Source: a virus. Taken from it: a DNA stretch of 64,000 bases. The notes beneath the pieces were generated by a model. It was given only the letters and a program-made list of their open reading frames with translations, was not told the DNA's origin and did not search any database. Positions within the stretch are counted from its first letter, which is position 1, and the number at the start of each line of letters is the position of its first letter. The stretch lies in the IMG/VR virus record IMGVR_UViG_3300030090_005798, positions 1 to 64,000 of that record, one strand, 5' to 3'. Below, piece after piece: positions 24,693 to 34,338 of the stretch. The position numbers and the translations under genes were made by a program.

Positions 24693-26230
24693 TACGCTCT
24701 AAGATTGATTGGTATCTCTTCTGTCTCATTTGTATTAACCTCAACCCCTCCTCCATTAAAGGCATTTACAACATCTTGCAAATCTCCGCACTCAGTAATC
24801 CTAAAATTTTCTATATTTAAATTAATAAAATTTTGCTTCTTGCTGCCATCTGGCATTTCTACTGGATGGATTGCTCTAAGAGCATCTTTGCCAAGATGTC
24901 TGCATTTTAGGTTGATTAGCTTGTGAGTGCCAAAGTTTACTCCCTCTTCATGAATCTCATCTGCCACCTTTCTTCTAAGCAGGAAAAGATGAGAACAAAA
25001 TTGAGTAATTCCATCAGACAGCGATACAACGCTTTCATCATCAACTATTCCACCTGCTCCTCTATTGTTGGTGATGCCCAACCTGTTAGACTGAACTGAG
25101 GTAAGCATTGAGACGCACGGTTTACCATCAAAAGATAAGTCCCTTTGGATAGTCTGTTTGAATTTGTGAACCATATACGAGACCTGTTGCCAACCGTCAA
25201 CTTTGCCAATGCTACCAAAGTCACTCTTGATATAGTCAAAGCTAAAAATCAGAGGGTTTCCTCTTCCTATCTTGGAAAAATAAAATCTTTTAAGAAGAGA
25301 GCACATTTCATCTGGAGACAAACCTGCTACATTCTCGTAATAGAACTCCATGTTTTTAATTTTACTCCAAGCTGCTCTAACCTTTGCTACAACCTGCTCT
25401 GGCGATAAATCCTTATATCCTGTTGTTCTCCATTTACCTGTTTGCAACAACCACACAGGAATTCCTGTCATCGCTGAACACTGTCTAAAGATAAGTTCCT
25501 CTTCACTCATCTCTCCGTTATCAAAGTGAAGCACGGGGACATCATGCTCGGCAGAAACTCTAGTCGTGTAATCCATGCAGAAGTTAGTTTTACCTACTCC
25601 TGATCTAGCCACAATGACTGATATGTTACCTGCAAGGAGCAAAGACCCATACATTTCATTAATTCTTTGATGGGGACCAAGCATTCCAAAGTCCTCTACA
25701 GGGTTGTTCCCCCTGTCTTCCACAAGCTCCTCCATCATATCAAACAGATTGACAGGACCAGCTTCTGTCATCTCAAAATCTTTTATATTTTTATTATAGA
25801 TTTGATCAGACTGTTCAATAAGCTCGCCATACTTCAGGTTTGGGTCTGCATTCTTAACAAATGACGCGACCTTTTTGCAGCTTGTATAAATTTCCCTACG
25901 GGCTGTATATTTTTTAAGCTCTTTAACAGAACTCAAGAAAATGTTTTCTGTGATTTTGTAAAAAGCTAATGAGAACACATATTCAGCAATGTCCACGCTG
26001 TCAGGAAAGGAGACTTTTAATTGTTGTATCCTTTGAACAAGTATTGTCTCATCGATATTTTCTGCATTGTCTAATGCATTTTTTAATAATTTAAATATTG
26101 ATACGTTTACCTTGGAATCCTCTGAGTAAAAGTCACTCTCATTTATAAAGCTAGATATCTCCTCCCACTTGTGCTGATGTTGTAGGATGCCGCTTAAGAC
26201 TTTCTTCTCTAAATCAAAGGAGTAGATCAT
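24692..26230 (-). CDS. dnaB: DnaB-type replicative helicase
   Basis: 512 residues: helical N-terminal domain (1-105), linker, then a RecA-like core with Walker A ARSGVGKT (208-215), a Walker-B-type strand LIFSFDYIKSDF, and the VSMLTSVQSNR segment close to DnaB motif H3/H4. The C-terminal LSDGITQFC and LKCRHLGKD stretches fit the family. It unwinds DNA ahead of the polymerase and recruits primase. The N-terminal region is slightly shorter than in bacterial DnaB. It sits immediately upstream of the primase with one shared base. Confidence 0.9.
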   Translation of the reverse strand: MIYSFDLEKKVLSGILQHQHKWEEISSFINESDFYSEDSKVNVSIFKLLKNALDNAENIDETILVQRIQQLKVSFPDSVDIAEYVFSLAFYKITENIFLSSVKELKKYTARREIYTSCKKVASFVKNADPNLKYGELIEQSDQIYNKNIKDFEMTEAGPVNLFDMMEELVEDRGNNPVEDFGMLGPHQRINEMYGSLLLAGNISVIVARSGVGKTNFCMDYTTRVSAEHDVPVLHFDNGEMSEEELIFRQCSAMTGIPVWLLQTGKWRTTGYKDLSPEQVVAKVRAAWSKIKNMEFYYENVAGLSPDEMCSLLKRFYFSKIGRGNPLIFSFDYIKSDFGSIGKVDGWQQVSYMVHKFKQTIQRDLSFDGKPCVSMLTSVQSNRLGITNNRGAGGIVDDESVVSLSDGITQFCSHLFLLRRKVADEIHEEGVNFGTHKLINLKCRHLGKDALRAIHPVEMPDGSKKQNFINLNIENFRITECGDLQDVVNAFNGGGVEVNTNETEEIPINLRA

Positions 26231-26460
26231 ATGGTGATATCGTCATCTTTTTTAGCCATTGCCATCTCTATTAATTTGCCAAGAGCCATGTCAACGCAAG
26301 GGTTTTCTGTTTTACTTGTCATACTGGGGCAACCCTCTTTGTTAACATAAAGTAAAATAAACCCTCTATTACCTCCATTTACAGAGCCTGTAGAGTCGTA
26401 AACCTTATCTAGTAGTGATTGAGGAATACCTCCAGTGCTCTCTTCTTCGTCTAATTTCAT
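26227..26460 (-). CDS. Hypothetical small protein
   Basis: 77 residues with a central NRGFILLYVNKEGCPSM strand and a C-terminal helix (ALGKLIEMAMAKKD). No family recognised. ATGA-type overlaps join it to both the Vsr-like nuclease gene and dnaB, so it belongs to the replication operon. Confidence 0.5.
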   Translation of the reverse strand: MKLDEEESTGGIPQSLLDKVYDSTGSVNGGNRGFILLYVNKEGCPSMTSKTENPCVDMALGKLIEMAMAKKDDDITI

Positions 26461-26873
26461 TTTAAAAGTTTTATTAAGTTTTTAGGATATTTCTTTGAGT
26501 CTAGAACATCAGACTCTAATACCCTAATAAGTTTTATATTATTAATATCACAAAAGTATTCTTTCTTCTCATCCCTCTGTAGTTGTTGGAGAAACTTCTG
26601 GCGAGAATTAGAATGAAAAAACTGATTATACCTATAATGCTGGTTGCCATCCACCTCAATAGCTATCTTCTGAGTTGCGTTGTAAAGATCTAGGGTCATT
26701 CTCGTCCCAGCAACAGGGAACTCTTCAAAAACTACATCTGCGAACCAATAAGGCTTAACTTGGTTTTTTACGTCTTTTTGAATCCCACTTTTACAATCAG
26801 AGTCCCAGTCAATCAAATATTTGCTGACGTTTTTTATCTTTTTCTCTCGACCATTGGAACACAAAAATATCAT
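26457..26873 (-). CDS. Vsr/DUF559-like PD-(D/E)XK endonuclease
   Basis: 138 residues. The segment AIEVDGNQHYRYNQFFHSNS has the E-x-D-x-x-x-H core of very-short-patch-repair-like endonucleases, followed by FLQQLQRDEKKEYFCDINNI and KLIRVLESD, the helix and strand of that fold. An Asp in RMTLDLYN precedes it. These enzymes nick DNA near a mismatch or a branched site. It is located between dnaB and recA, which suits a recombination or repair role. Confidence 0.65.
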   Translation of the reverse strand: MIFLCSNGREKKIKNVSKYLIDWDSDCKSGIQKDVKNQVKPYWFADVVFEEFPVAGTRMTLDLYNATQKIAIEVDGNQHYRYNQFFHSNSRQKFLQQLQRDEKKEYFCDINNIKLIRVLESDVLDSKKYPKNLIKLLK

Positions 26874-27994
26874 TGCTTAAGAATATTCTCTTTTACAAAA
26901 TCAACAAGAAGCGATGTAATTTTTTCATCTGACTCTAGAAACTCATACACCGCTTTGATTCCTTGGTAAGAATCTTTTGTTTCTATTTTATTATCGCTTA
27001 GATAGGTTTTTACTTTATCATCAAGTTTGATCCAAGCTCCTGATTTCTCTAAATAACCCCACATCAAAAGCATGTCAACAACTTCCCTCTCAAGCCAAAT
27101 AGATTTTCCGTTATTGCGACCATGCTTGATTGGATAAGTTACAATTTGTCCTGTGGCTTCATTTGTTGATTTTAAAATTAAAACCTTGGCGTTGTGTCCA
27201 TAAATTTTATTTTCAGGAGTTATTTGTTCTTTTGGATTTTCTAGAATCTTGTCGCCTTTAGTTTGTTTTTTAAATTGCAGAATCCAGTCTGGATAATGAA
27301 GGATTGCATTTCCACCACTGCTATCTGTTTGGTTGTTTGGGTCTTGTTTGGCATACATGCTAGTGGTGATGCTTGACCTGACTTGAGAAATCATAATGCA
27401 CATGTGACCAAACTTACTCATGCCCAGACTCACTCTCTTCAGGAAATCAGAGGTCATCAAAGCTCCTCCTGCTACCTTTCTAGCATCAGAAGATCCTTTT
27501 TCTAAATCTTCTTTTGTTATTAGCCCATCCATGCTGTCAATTACAATGCAGAATTTCTCTTTGTCTGGATTGTTTTTTAGTAAACCTCTGAGGAAATCAA
27601 TCATAGTATCCATGATGTGACACTCAAGAACCAAGCATGTCCCCACATCCCAATCTTCTGCTGAGTGAACAAACTTAATACCTGCTCTATCTTTAATCTC
27701 TTGGCTTAATCTTCCTTCAGCCATTACGAAAAGCCCTTTAGAATTTTCTAAAGTTTTAAGCATGTTGTGCATAACATGCAGAGCCTCATTTGTTTTTCCT
27801 CCTTCGTTAGCTCCAATAAACCTGTGTAAACCAGACCCAAAACCACCCCCTAAAACGTGATCAAGAATCATAGATCCACTGGACACTAGGTATGGTTCTG
27901 CTCCTTCCTCTAAGTTGTAGTGGTAGTCTTTGTTTGATTTGAGGAACGCCTCTGTATAATCCTTCGATCCGCTTTTCTTCTTCATCTTAGTCAT
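26870..27994 (-). CDS. RecA-family recombinase
   Basis: 374 residues. Walker A GANEGGKT (61-68), Walker B-type IVIDSMDGLI, the MIDFL-region helix and SQVRSSI near the L1 position, then DSSGGNAILHYPDWI at L2. Overall order fits RecA/UvsX, but the Walker A loop is not the canonical GPESSGKT. It would promote strand exchange and recombination-dependent replication. The C-terminal domain is replaced by a different tail. Overlaps the Vsr-like gene by 4 bases and the zinc-ribbon gene by 8. Confidence 0.85.
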   Translation of the reverse strand: MTKMKKKSGSKDYTEAFLKSNKDYHYNLEEGAEPYLVSSGSMILDHVLGGGFGSGLHRFIGANEGGKTNEALHVMHNMLKTLENSKGLFVMAEGRLSQEIKDRAGIKFVHSAEDWDVGTCLVLECHIMDTMIDFLRGLLKNNPDKEKFCIVIDSMDGLITKEDLEKGSSDARKVAGGALMTSDFLKRVSLGMSKFGHMCIMISQVRSSITTSMYAKQDPNNQTDSSGGNAILHYPDWILQFKKQTKGDKILENPKEQITPENKIYGHNAKVLILKSTNEATGQIVTYPIKHGRNNGKSIWLEREVVDMLLMWGYLEKSGAWIKLDDKVKTYLSDNKIETKDSYQGIKAVYEFLESDEKITSLLVDFVKENILKQ

Positions 27995-28430
27995 TTAAAA
28001 AATCTCTTAGTGTTCTTGTTTTCTTCTTTATAGTATCTTCTCCAACTTTTACGCCCATGTCAACAAATTTATCCTTCTCTGGGGGTTTATAGTTAAATTC
28101 CTTGTATTTTTTATTTAAATATTCTCTTCCATCTCTGGTTAAAAAATATTTAATAGTCCCTTTTAATTCAAAGGGAGGTTTAACCTTGCTTAGAAAATCG
28201 AGGTCGTTTTCAAACTGTGTAAAAATCTTTGTCACAGTAGACATTTCAAAAACGTAATTTACTGGCTTTGAGCCGCCCAGCATACGTTTCAAAAAATCTT
28301 TCCTTTCTTTAAAAAAGGGTTTTGCTTGTTTTTTTGCTTTTGGCAAAAACTCATGACCACAATCACAAACTTTGATCCGCGCTCCTAGTAGACTATTACA
28401 GGATGGACATAACTTTTTACCTCTTGGCAT
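27987..28430 (-). CDS. Zinc-ribbon protein, unknown function
   Basis: 147 residues. The N-terminus carries two CxxC-type knuckles (CPSC at about 8-11 and CDCGHEF at about 22-28), a short treble-clef-type zinc ribbon, followed by a basic helical body. The length and location directly upstream of recA suggest a DNA- or RNA-binding accessory, such as a transcription factor or recombination helper. No stronger assignment can be made. Confidence 0.55.
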   Translation of the reverse strand: MPRGKKLCPSCNSLLGARIKVCDCGHEFLPKAKKQAKPFFKERKDFLKRMLGGSKPVNYVFEMSTVTKIFTQFENDLDFLSKVKPPFELKGTIKYFLTRDGREYLNKKYKEFNYKPPEKDKFVDMGVKVGEDTIKKKTRTLRDFLND

Positions 28431-28455
28431 ACAGTCAGTATAACTGCATGTGGAA

Positions 28456-29517
28456 TTAAGTCAATAGCTCCATGTCATGTTTAACCATTTTATTCACTAG
28501 CTGAATAAAACTTGTTTTTGGTTCCCAGCCAAGCTCTTTTCTTGCTCTAGCTGAGTCGCCCCAAAGTAAGTCAACTTCTGCTGGACGGTAAAACTTAGGA
28601 TCAACTTCCATCAATAAATCATCTGCGTGGTAGTATTTTAATTCTTTTCCATATCCTTCCCATCTGCAAATGCTTCTATGAAAACCAGCGAAGTTAAAAG
28701 CTTCTTCAACAAACTCTTTTATAGTGTGTGTTTCATCTGAAGACAAAACATAATCATCAGGTTTTTTCCTTCTGATATAGGTTAGGTTCTCTTCTTGATT
28801 GAGCATTTTCCAAACACCATCTACAAAATCTTCTGCGTCACTCCAATCTCTTTTAGAATCTACATTGCCTAATCTTAAAGGTTCAAAGTTTTCTTTTCGG
28901 GCAAACTCATCAGCAATACGAGCTACGTTTTGGGTAATCTTCCTAGTAACAAATTCTACACCTCTTCTAGTTCCTTCGTGATTAAATAACCATCCTTGGA
29001 CAGCATATAAGTTGTAAGAATCTCTGTATACCTTGACTAAGTGTCTTGCGGCACATTTAGAAGCTCCGTATGGGCTTCTAGGACGCAGCGGATGTTCTTC
29101 TGATTGAGGTTCTGTAATAACGTCCCCAAACTCCTCAGAGCTACCTGCATTGTAATATCTGCAATCTGGAACGTGTTTTCTTATAGCTTCTAGCTGATGA
29201 AGAACCGCCATACAATTAGTTTGCATGTGGTTAACTGGCATTTGCCAACTTGTGCCTACAAATGAATTAGCGGCAAAATTTATAAAGTAATCAGGCTTGT
29301 GCTCAAAGATGACTCTATCAATGTTTTCTGCATCAGTAACATCTAAATCAATTAAAAAGAATCTTGGGTTATCTAAGAGGTGTTCTATATTTTCATGATT
29401 TTTAACACTAAGTCTCCTTACACCGCCTATGATTGTATGCTCAGTGTTATTGATTAAGTAGTCCACCATGTGACTACCATCTTGACCTGTTACTCCAGTA
29501 ATAATAATTTTTTTCAT
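28456..29517 (-). CDS. gmd: GDP-mannose 4,6-dehydratase
   Basis: 353 residues. N-terminal GVTGQDGSHMVDYL (Rossmann, NADP-binding), catalytic SSEEFGD and YGASKCAARHL (YxxxK), with RRGVEFVTRKI and RLGNVDSKRDW typical of Gmd. It converts GDP-mannose to GDP-4-dehydro-6-deoxymannose, the precursor of fucose, rhamnose or perosamine. No follow-up fucose synthase is visible, so the host or an off-window gene would finish the sugar. It is the last gene of an operon with six or seven glycosyltransferase-type genes. Confidence 0.85.
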   Translation of the reverse strand: MKKIIITGVTGQDGSHMVDYLINNTEHTIIGGVRRLSVKNHENIEHLLDNPRFFLIDLDVTDAENIDRVIFEHKPDYFINFAANSFVGTSWQMPVNHMQTNCMAVLHQLEAIRKHVPDCRYYNAGSSEEFGDVITEPQSEEHPLRPRSPYGASKCAARHLVKVYRDSYNLYAVQGWLFNHEGTRRGVEFVTRKITQNVARIADEFARKENFEPLRLGNVDSKRDWSDAEDFVDGVWKMLNQEENLTYIRRKKPDDYVLSSDETHTIKEFVEEAFNFAGFHRSICRWEGYGKELKYYHADDLLMEVDPKFYRPAEVDLLWGDSARARKELGWEPKTSFIQLVNKMVKHDMELLT

Positions 29518-30380
29518 TTTGACGTATTATACATGTCACTCAAACATTCTTCAAGTTTATGTAAACCTATGTTTTTTATTTCTTTACTAAAAATAGTTAC
29601 TTGATTTTCATTCTTAGGAACCCAGTTTAAATGTGTCGCGGCATCTGGGTAAAAAGATAAATCATAGAGACCAATTGTTGGGTGTGAAAACGCAGAAGAT
29701 GCCCAAATCATTCCCGTATCACAAGACACTAAAATTTTGCTCTGCAAAACTTTAATTACTGATTCACTATAATTGCCTTCAAAATGCTCAACACCCTCTA
29801 TTGAATCCTCTTCTCCTCCTTTTATTTGTATAAGTTTTAAATTATTTTCTTCACAAAAACCTTTAACAATTTCAATTTGCTCTAAAGTTACAGCTTTTGT
29901 ATTATATTCTCCTTCTTTATTTTTCCTTCTGCCTGTGCATATTGTTATAGTTTCTTCTTGTTCTACTTCTGGTTTCGGTAGTTTGAAGTTTTCTTGTTCT
30001 TTTGTTGGTCTTGGAAGAGAGTGCATAACACAGGATTCCGCTGTTTGGTGCCAATAATTATACCAATCTGCTACGGTGTGTTTCTCCATTGGTTGAAAAA
30101 ATTGAAAAGAATTTTCTCCCGCTTTTTTTTCTAACTCTAATAATTTTCCAAGATTAGCAGAGTCTACTGTTAAGGGCCAATCTTCATAGCCTTCCCATAT
30201 TATAAATTTATCTATATATGGACTTAATCTTAAAATAGGTATAACGTCAGTATATTTTTTATTTACTGAATAAATCATAGTAGAACTAGGCCAAATCGAC
30301 TTAATTACACTACAAGCCGTCAACCCTATGAATAAATCTCCATATTGACCTTGATTAAATCCTACTACAAAAGGTTTCAT
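29514..30380 (-). CDS. GT9-like glycosyltransferase
   Basis: 288 residues. The N-terminus has GFNQGQYGDLFIGLTA, as in GT9-type enzymes, and the C-terminal half has LKLIQIKGGEE, then LQSKILVSCDTGMIWASSAF, which is the S-C-D-T-G-x-x-H/W donor loop. Donor and acceptor are not determined. ATGA overlaps on both sides place it in the coupled sugar operon. Confidence 0.6.
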   Translation of the reverse strand: MKPFVVGFNQGQYGDLFIGLTACSVIKSIWPSSTMIYSVNKKYTDVIPILRLSPYIDKFIIWEGYEDWPLTVDSANLGKLLELEKKAGENSFQFFQPMEKHTVADWYNYWHQTAESCVMHSLPRPTKEQENFKLPKPEVEQEETITICTGRRKNKEGEYNTKAVTLEQIEIVKGFCEENNLKLIQIKGGEEDSIEGVEHFEGNYSESVIKVLQSKILVSCDTGMIWASSAFSHPTIGLYDLSFYPDAATHLNWVPKNENQVTIFSKEIKNIGLHKLEECLSDMYNTSK

Positions 30381-31243
30381 TTTGACTTATATATGTTAAC
30401 AATATTTTTTGCTATAGAAAACTTAGAAAACTTATGCTGAACCCAAGGAGTCCACTCATCAACAATAACACTTTGGTAATGGGTGAAGTGATTAATGAGA
30501 GAGTTGTAGGTAGATGTTACTGATTCTACTGTTGGCTCTGCTACGCAAAAATCTGGACAAAGAGAAGAATTTGGATTGTCACTACAAACAAGAGGTATTG
30601 CTCCTGCTGCCATAGCTTCTAAAGCAGGTAAACCAAGACCTTCAAACTTAGAAGGTAAAGCTACTACTTTGCTAGAATTATATAATTGATTTAGTGTTAA
30701 ATCATTTACTAAACCTAAATAATTGCCATTAGCGGCTTGGCCAGATGGTCCCACTACATATTTTTCTATATTGTCCAATAAGTTAAATCTTTTATTAGGA
30801 TCATTCCATCGACCGACATATAAACAGTTTATTTGTTTTTTTACTTGGGGATCATAGAAAATATCTTTTATTGGGTTCCATATAATGTGTGCATCAACTC
30901 CAATGTCTTTTAATTGTTGTTGCACTGGTTTACTTATACATGTGACTACATTTGCGTGAGATAATTGATCCTTTAGTTTATCAATAGGAAAATCATCTAT
31001 GTGAGGCGGGATATCTAAGACATTAAAAATTTTAAAGCCTTTTTTTGGCAATTGGGTATTGCCCTCCCACAAAGCAGAATCGTTGTGTTCAGAATCAATT
31101 GAATCATACTCGAAATTGTTTGCAAAAATAATATCGTAATCATCTCCTGTCACAACCTCATGACCAATGCCTTTTAGCCCGTCTTTAATACGAGGAATTT
31201 GGCACCAGTATTCTTTGGCTCCATATACTTTTATTCTGAGCAT
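30377..31243 (-). CDS. GT4-type glycosyltransferase
   Basis: 288 residues. CLYVGRWNDPNKRFNLLDNI and VVALPSKFEGLGLPALEAMA are hallmark GT4 segments (the E-x7-E motif is EGLGLPALE). GT4 enzymes use nucleotide sugars and retain configuration. The N-terminal acceptor domain is short. It overlaps the upstream GT2-like gene by 13 bases. Confidence 0.75.
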   Translation of the reverse strand: MLRIKVYGAKEYWCQIPRIKDGLKGIGHEVVTGDDYDIIFANNFEYDSIDSEHNDSALWEGNTQLPKKGFKIFNVLDIPPHIDDFPIDKLKDQLSHANVVTCISKPVQQQLKDIGVDAHIIWNPIKDIFYDPQVKKQINCLYVGRWNDPNKRFNLLDNIEKYVVGPSGQAANGNYLGLVNDLTLNQLYNSSKVVALPSKFEGLGLPALEAMAAGAIPLVCSDNPNSSLCPDFCVAEPTVESVTSTYNSLINHFTHYQSVIVDEWTPWVQHKFSKFSIAKNIVNIYKSK

Positions 31244-31992
31244 AATACTTTAGGTAATGGTATATTGTTTTTCTTATGAAACTCTTCGTCAAATTCTAAA
31301 TGATGGTGTTCATGGTTCCATTTATATCCACAATGACCAAAATGTCTATGTTGATATTCTACTTTTCTTTTGCCTATTCTATCATTTAACCAAGTATAAT
31401 GAGGTATATAGGCTACATCTTCGGGAATAATTTCTAATTCTTCGATATTATCGAATCTCATCAATTTGCCTTCGTGACCATAACAAATATCGTTATCCCA
31501 ATAAAATGCCTCCAAAAAATATTGATTATCGATATTAGTTTTAAAGATTCTTGGTGGTTGAAAAGGTTCCTCTAAATAATGTTTTAAATCAAAAACGTGA
31601 TTCTTGAGAGATATTTTAAATAAATTTTTATTACTAGATTCAACATATTTTTCTATGTTATTGATATCTTCGTCTGTATAAAACTCGTCTGAATCAACAA
31701 GCCAAATATAGTCTAAATCATATTTTTTTAAATAAAACAAAGAAAAATTTCTAGCCTCTGCCTCTGTTATATATTGTGGGCTATCAACAAGATGTTTTAA
31801 CTTTTTTTGTTCAACAAGCTCTCTTAACAAATCTGTGGTATGATCATGGAATTGGTCAATACCCTTATACTCTTTAAAAGGCACGGACACAGCAGAAACG
31901 ATGTAATTTTTTCTGTTTAAGAAGGGTTCTATGGATTTTAATACATAGTCTTCTGTATTATATCCACAATAAATTATTCCATATTTTTTCAT
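31231..31992 (-). CDS. GT2-like glycosyltransferase
   Basis: 253 residues. YIWLVDSDEFYTDEDI supplies a D-S-D (DxD) metal motif of a GT-A fold, with an N-terminal strand of the type seen in GT2 relatives. Only the DxD core is visible, so the family is tentative and the substrate unknown. Fourth GT gene in order within the sugar operon. Confidence 0.55.
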   Translation of the reverse strand: MKKYGIIYCGYNTEDYVLKSIEPFLNRKNYIVSAVSVPFKEYKGIDQFHDHTTDLLRELVEQKKLKHLVDSPQYITEAEARNFSLFYLKKYDLDYIWLVDSDEFYTDEDINNIEKYVESSNKNLFKISLKNHVFDLKHYLEEPFQPPRIFKTNIDNQYFLEAFYWDNDICYGHEGKLMRFDNIEELEIIPEDVAYIPHYTWLNDRIGKRKVEYQHRHFGHCGYKWNHEHHHLEFDEEFHKKNNIPLPKVLCSE

Positions 31993-32768
31993 AACTTAGG
32001 CCAAATTGGTTGAGGCATATTATGCCTTTTTTTGCGCGAATCTCCATTTTTAATTTCTTCCATCTCGTAAGAAGAATCGTATTTACCGCTTTGCCTATGA
32101 TTCCATATCTTACCCCAAAATTTATTTACTTCGTTTCTTTTCTTCAAATCCAAGTATCCTAAATGAATAATTTTTGGATTTTCTTTATAAAAATCAACCT
32201 TGCCAACACATGGTAACAAATTACCTTTTTCGTCTATTAATTCACAAGTATCACTTTTTTCTGGATCAAGACTTCCATCTTCTTTTCTGGCCCAATTGAC
32301 AGATCCTCTATAAGATCCTTGTCTCGTATGCAGATACCATTTATGTCCAATACTTATATAATGATCTAAATCCTCATATAGATCAATTGTTGGTAACATA
32401 ACGCTGCAAGGAAAATCATTGTCTAAAATAGCCTTACAACAAATTTCTAAATGTTCTTTTTTTCCTGATATTCTTTCGTCTAAGTCGCACTGGAGAACTA
32501 TATCTTTTCTGCAATTTTGAAGTGCAGCATTTTTTAATTTACCCTCCCAATAAACATCTGCTTCTACCTCTACATGTCTAGAAACTACTCCTATTTTTTT
32601 AGGATCGTAGAATTTGCTTTTTATAATTCTATTCCTAACTTTTTCGTGTTCCCACCTAAAGGTGGCTATAATTATTTCATCAACATAGTATAACCAATTA
32701 GAGAAGACCTCATCAAAATCTACGTCTATTTTATCTATATTGAAGACAGTTGTATATAAAGAAATCAT
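31989..32768 (-). CDS. GT2-like glycosyltransferase
   Basis: 259 residues. The N-terminus YTTVFNIDKI and IVLQCDLDERIS (DxD) resemble the GT-A fold seen in phage and cyanobacterial hypothetical transferases. The middle reads VDEIIIATFRWEHEKVRN, which fits a nucleotide-binding layout. Substrate unknown. ATGA overlap with the next gene. Confidence 0.55.
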   Translation of the reverse strand: MISLYTTVFNIDKIDVDFDEVFSNWLYYVDEIIIATFRWEHEKVRNRIIKSKFYDPKKIGVVSRHVEVEADVYWEGKLKNAALQNCRKDIVLQCDLDERISGKKEHLEICCKAILDNDFPCSVMLPTIDLYEDLDHYISIGHKWYLHTRQGSYRGSVNWARKEDGSLDPEKSDTCELIDEKGNLLPCVGKVDFYKENPKIIHLGYLDLKKRNEVNKFWGKIWNHRQSGKYDSSYEMEEIKNGDSRKKRHNMPQPIWPKL

Positions 32769-33604
32769 TTAAATATAGGCTTGAATAGTGAAAAATCATG
32801 TTTGTCTACAATTCCTTCTTTTTCTTCTAAGATGTTAAATCTATACCAATCATTTAGAAATTTATCAAAGTCTATGTATTCTTTTATCCGATCAGTAAGA
32901 TATGTGCGAAAGCATTCTTTTACAGAATCAATGTTAAAAGGATCAAAGCCTTCAGTGTAAATTTCTTGAATTAATTTTGATCTATTTTCATACCTTTTTT
33001 GAACCAGTTCAGGATCATCTTCAAATCCTAACAAAAGATGGTTTGTGTTTGGCAGGAAGTAATATTTGAAATTATGCTCAATGAAATGATAGGGGTCTTG
33101 CCTCATTTCAGATCTCACATTTTTTTGATATTCTTTATTCCAAAAATTTTGCTTAGATAATTCAATTGTTCTGGATGAACCTGCTATTCCTTCATGTGGG
33201 TTATTTACAAAACGAGTTTGTTCTTTTAGTTTAAACAAAAATCTTTTATTGTATAAATATACCCCATCAACTTCAGATTTATCTAAATGCTTGCAGAAAT
33301 CGGATAACTTATTTGTAAAAACAGGAGATAATCTTTCCAAAGTATCTATAACTAAAAACCAGTCTCCTACTTTCATTGGGCCTTGAAATAGACAATGGTT
33401 TCTGCTGAAATCAAATCTGTTACACCATTTTGTTTTAATGATTTCTCCTTTTGCTTTTACTGAATCTAAATAATCATATCCAGAATCCAGAGGATAGTGA
33501 AACACCCAGACAAGTCCATTAAAATCATTTTTTATTGGTTCAATCAACTCTTTTAGATCTTTCTCATGACCTTTTGAAGTCATGCCTGTAAGCCAAATTC
33601 TCAT
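32765..33604 (-). CDS. Glycosyltransferase-like protein
   Basis: 279 residues with an N-terminal MRIWLTGMTSKGHEK and GDWFLVIDTLERLSPVF. It has an aromatic-rich C-terminal half and no clear DxD. The context of six adjacent transferase genes is the main support. It could be a polysaccharide-modifying enzyme of another class. Confidence 0.45.
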   Translation of the reverse strand: MRIWLTGMTSKGHEKDLKELIEPIKNDFNGLVWVFHYPLDSGYDYLDSVKAKGEIIKTKWCNRFDFSRNHCLFQGPMKVGDWFLVIDTLERLSPVFTNKLSDFCKHLDKSEVDGVYLYNKRFLFKLKEQTRFVNNPHEGIAGSSRTIELSKQNFWNKEYQKNVRSEMRQDPYHFIEHNFKYYFLPNTNHLLLGFEDDPELVQKRYENRSKLIQEIYTEGFDPFNIDSVKECFRTYLTDRIKEYIDFDKFLNDWYRFNILEEKEGIVDKHDFSLFKPIFK

Positions 33605-34338
33605 CCTATTGTTTTTGAATAAACTTTTTTACTGTCGAAAAAGGAAAAGGGTGTTTGTGAGTTCGTTAGTTTTTTTAAGAAGTGACCTGAAACTATTTCA
33701 CAATGAACTTTACCAAGCTTATCTAAGTGGTTTTGAGCTTCTTTCCAAGCTATAAATATTTCATTTGTTCTACTTATATTGGGTTGGAATGTAAAAGTGG
33801 GACCATATTCAGTGTAGTTTATAGCTTGAGTAAATATATCCTCATTTTCTAATAAAATATTACCCTCTGGCTCTTTAAATTTTACACCTCTATTAAAACG
33901 GACACAAATCTGATCTGGGTTATTATCTAGGAATTCTATTGATTTTTTAAATGCGTCCTCTAATTTAATTTTATTTACTTGAATAAGTTCATCATCTTCT
34001 ACCCAAAAAGAATATTTTTGTTTTCTTATTTCTAGGTCAGAATAGCTTTTATATATGTCTTTGAAATATCCAGCAGAGTGAACTTGATGATTTTCTGCAT
34101 GATACACTATATTTTCTTTTGTTTCTATAACTCTAATATTAAGAGAAGAGCATAGTGACTTTATTTCTTCGGCAATGTCTTCCTCTCCATCTCTTGATTT
34201 CAGATGTAGTAATCTATTCGCAAATACAGACGGGTCTATTTTTTCATAAAGATTATTAATACAATCTTTATAAGTGTGTCTACCAGCATGACCCATAGTG
34301 GTGCAAAAAACAATTAAATTAAGAGGAAGTGGCTTCAT
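33601..34338 (-). CDS. Glycosyltransferase-like protein
   Basis: 245 residues. N-terminal NLIVFCTTMGHAGRHTYKDC, then a central SFWVEDDELIQVNKI with acidic E-D-D, which may be a metal-binding motif of a GT-A fold. It overlaps the nucleotidyltransferase gene upstream by 20 bases. Family tentative. Confidence 0.45.
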   Translation of the reverse strand: MKPLPLNLIVFCTTMGHAGRHTYKDCINNLYEKIDPSVFANRLLHLKSRDGEEDIAEEIKSLCSSLNIRVIETKENIVYHAENHQVHSAGYFKDIYKSYSDLEIRKQKYSFWVEDDELIQVNKIKLEDAFKKSIEFLDNNPDQICVRFNRGVKFKEPEGNILLENEDIFTQAINYTEYGPTFTFQPNISRTNEIFIAWKEAQNHLDKLGKVHCEIVSGHFLKKLTNSQTPFSFFDSKKVYSKTIG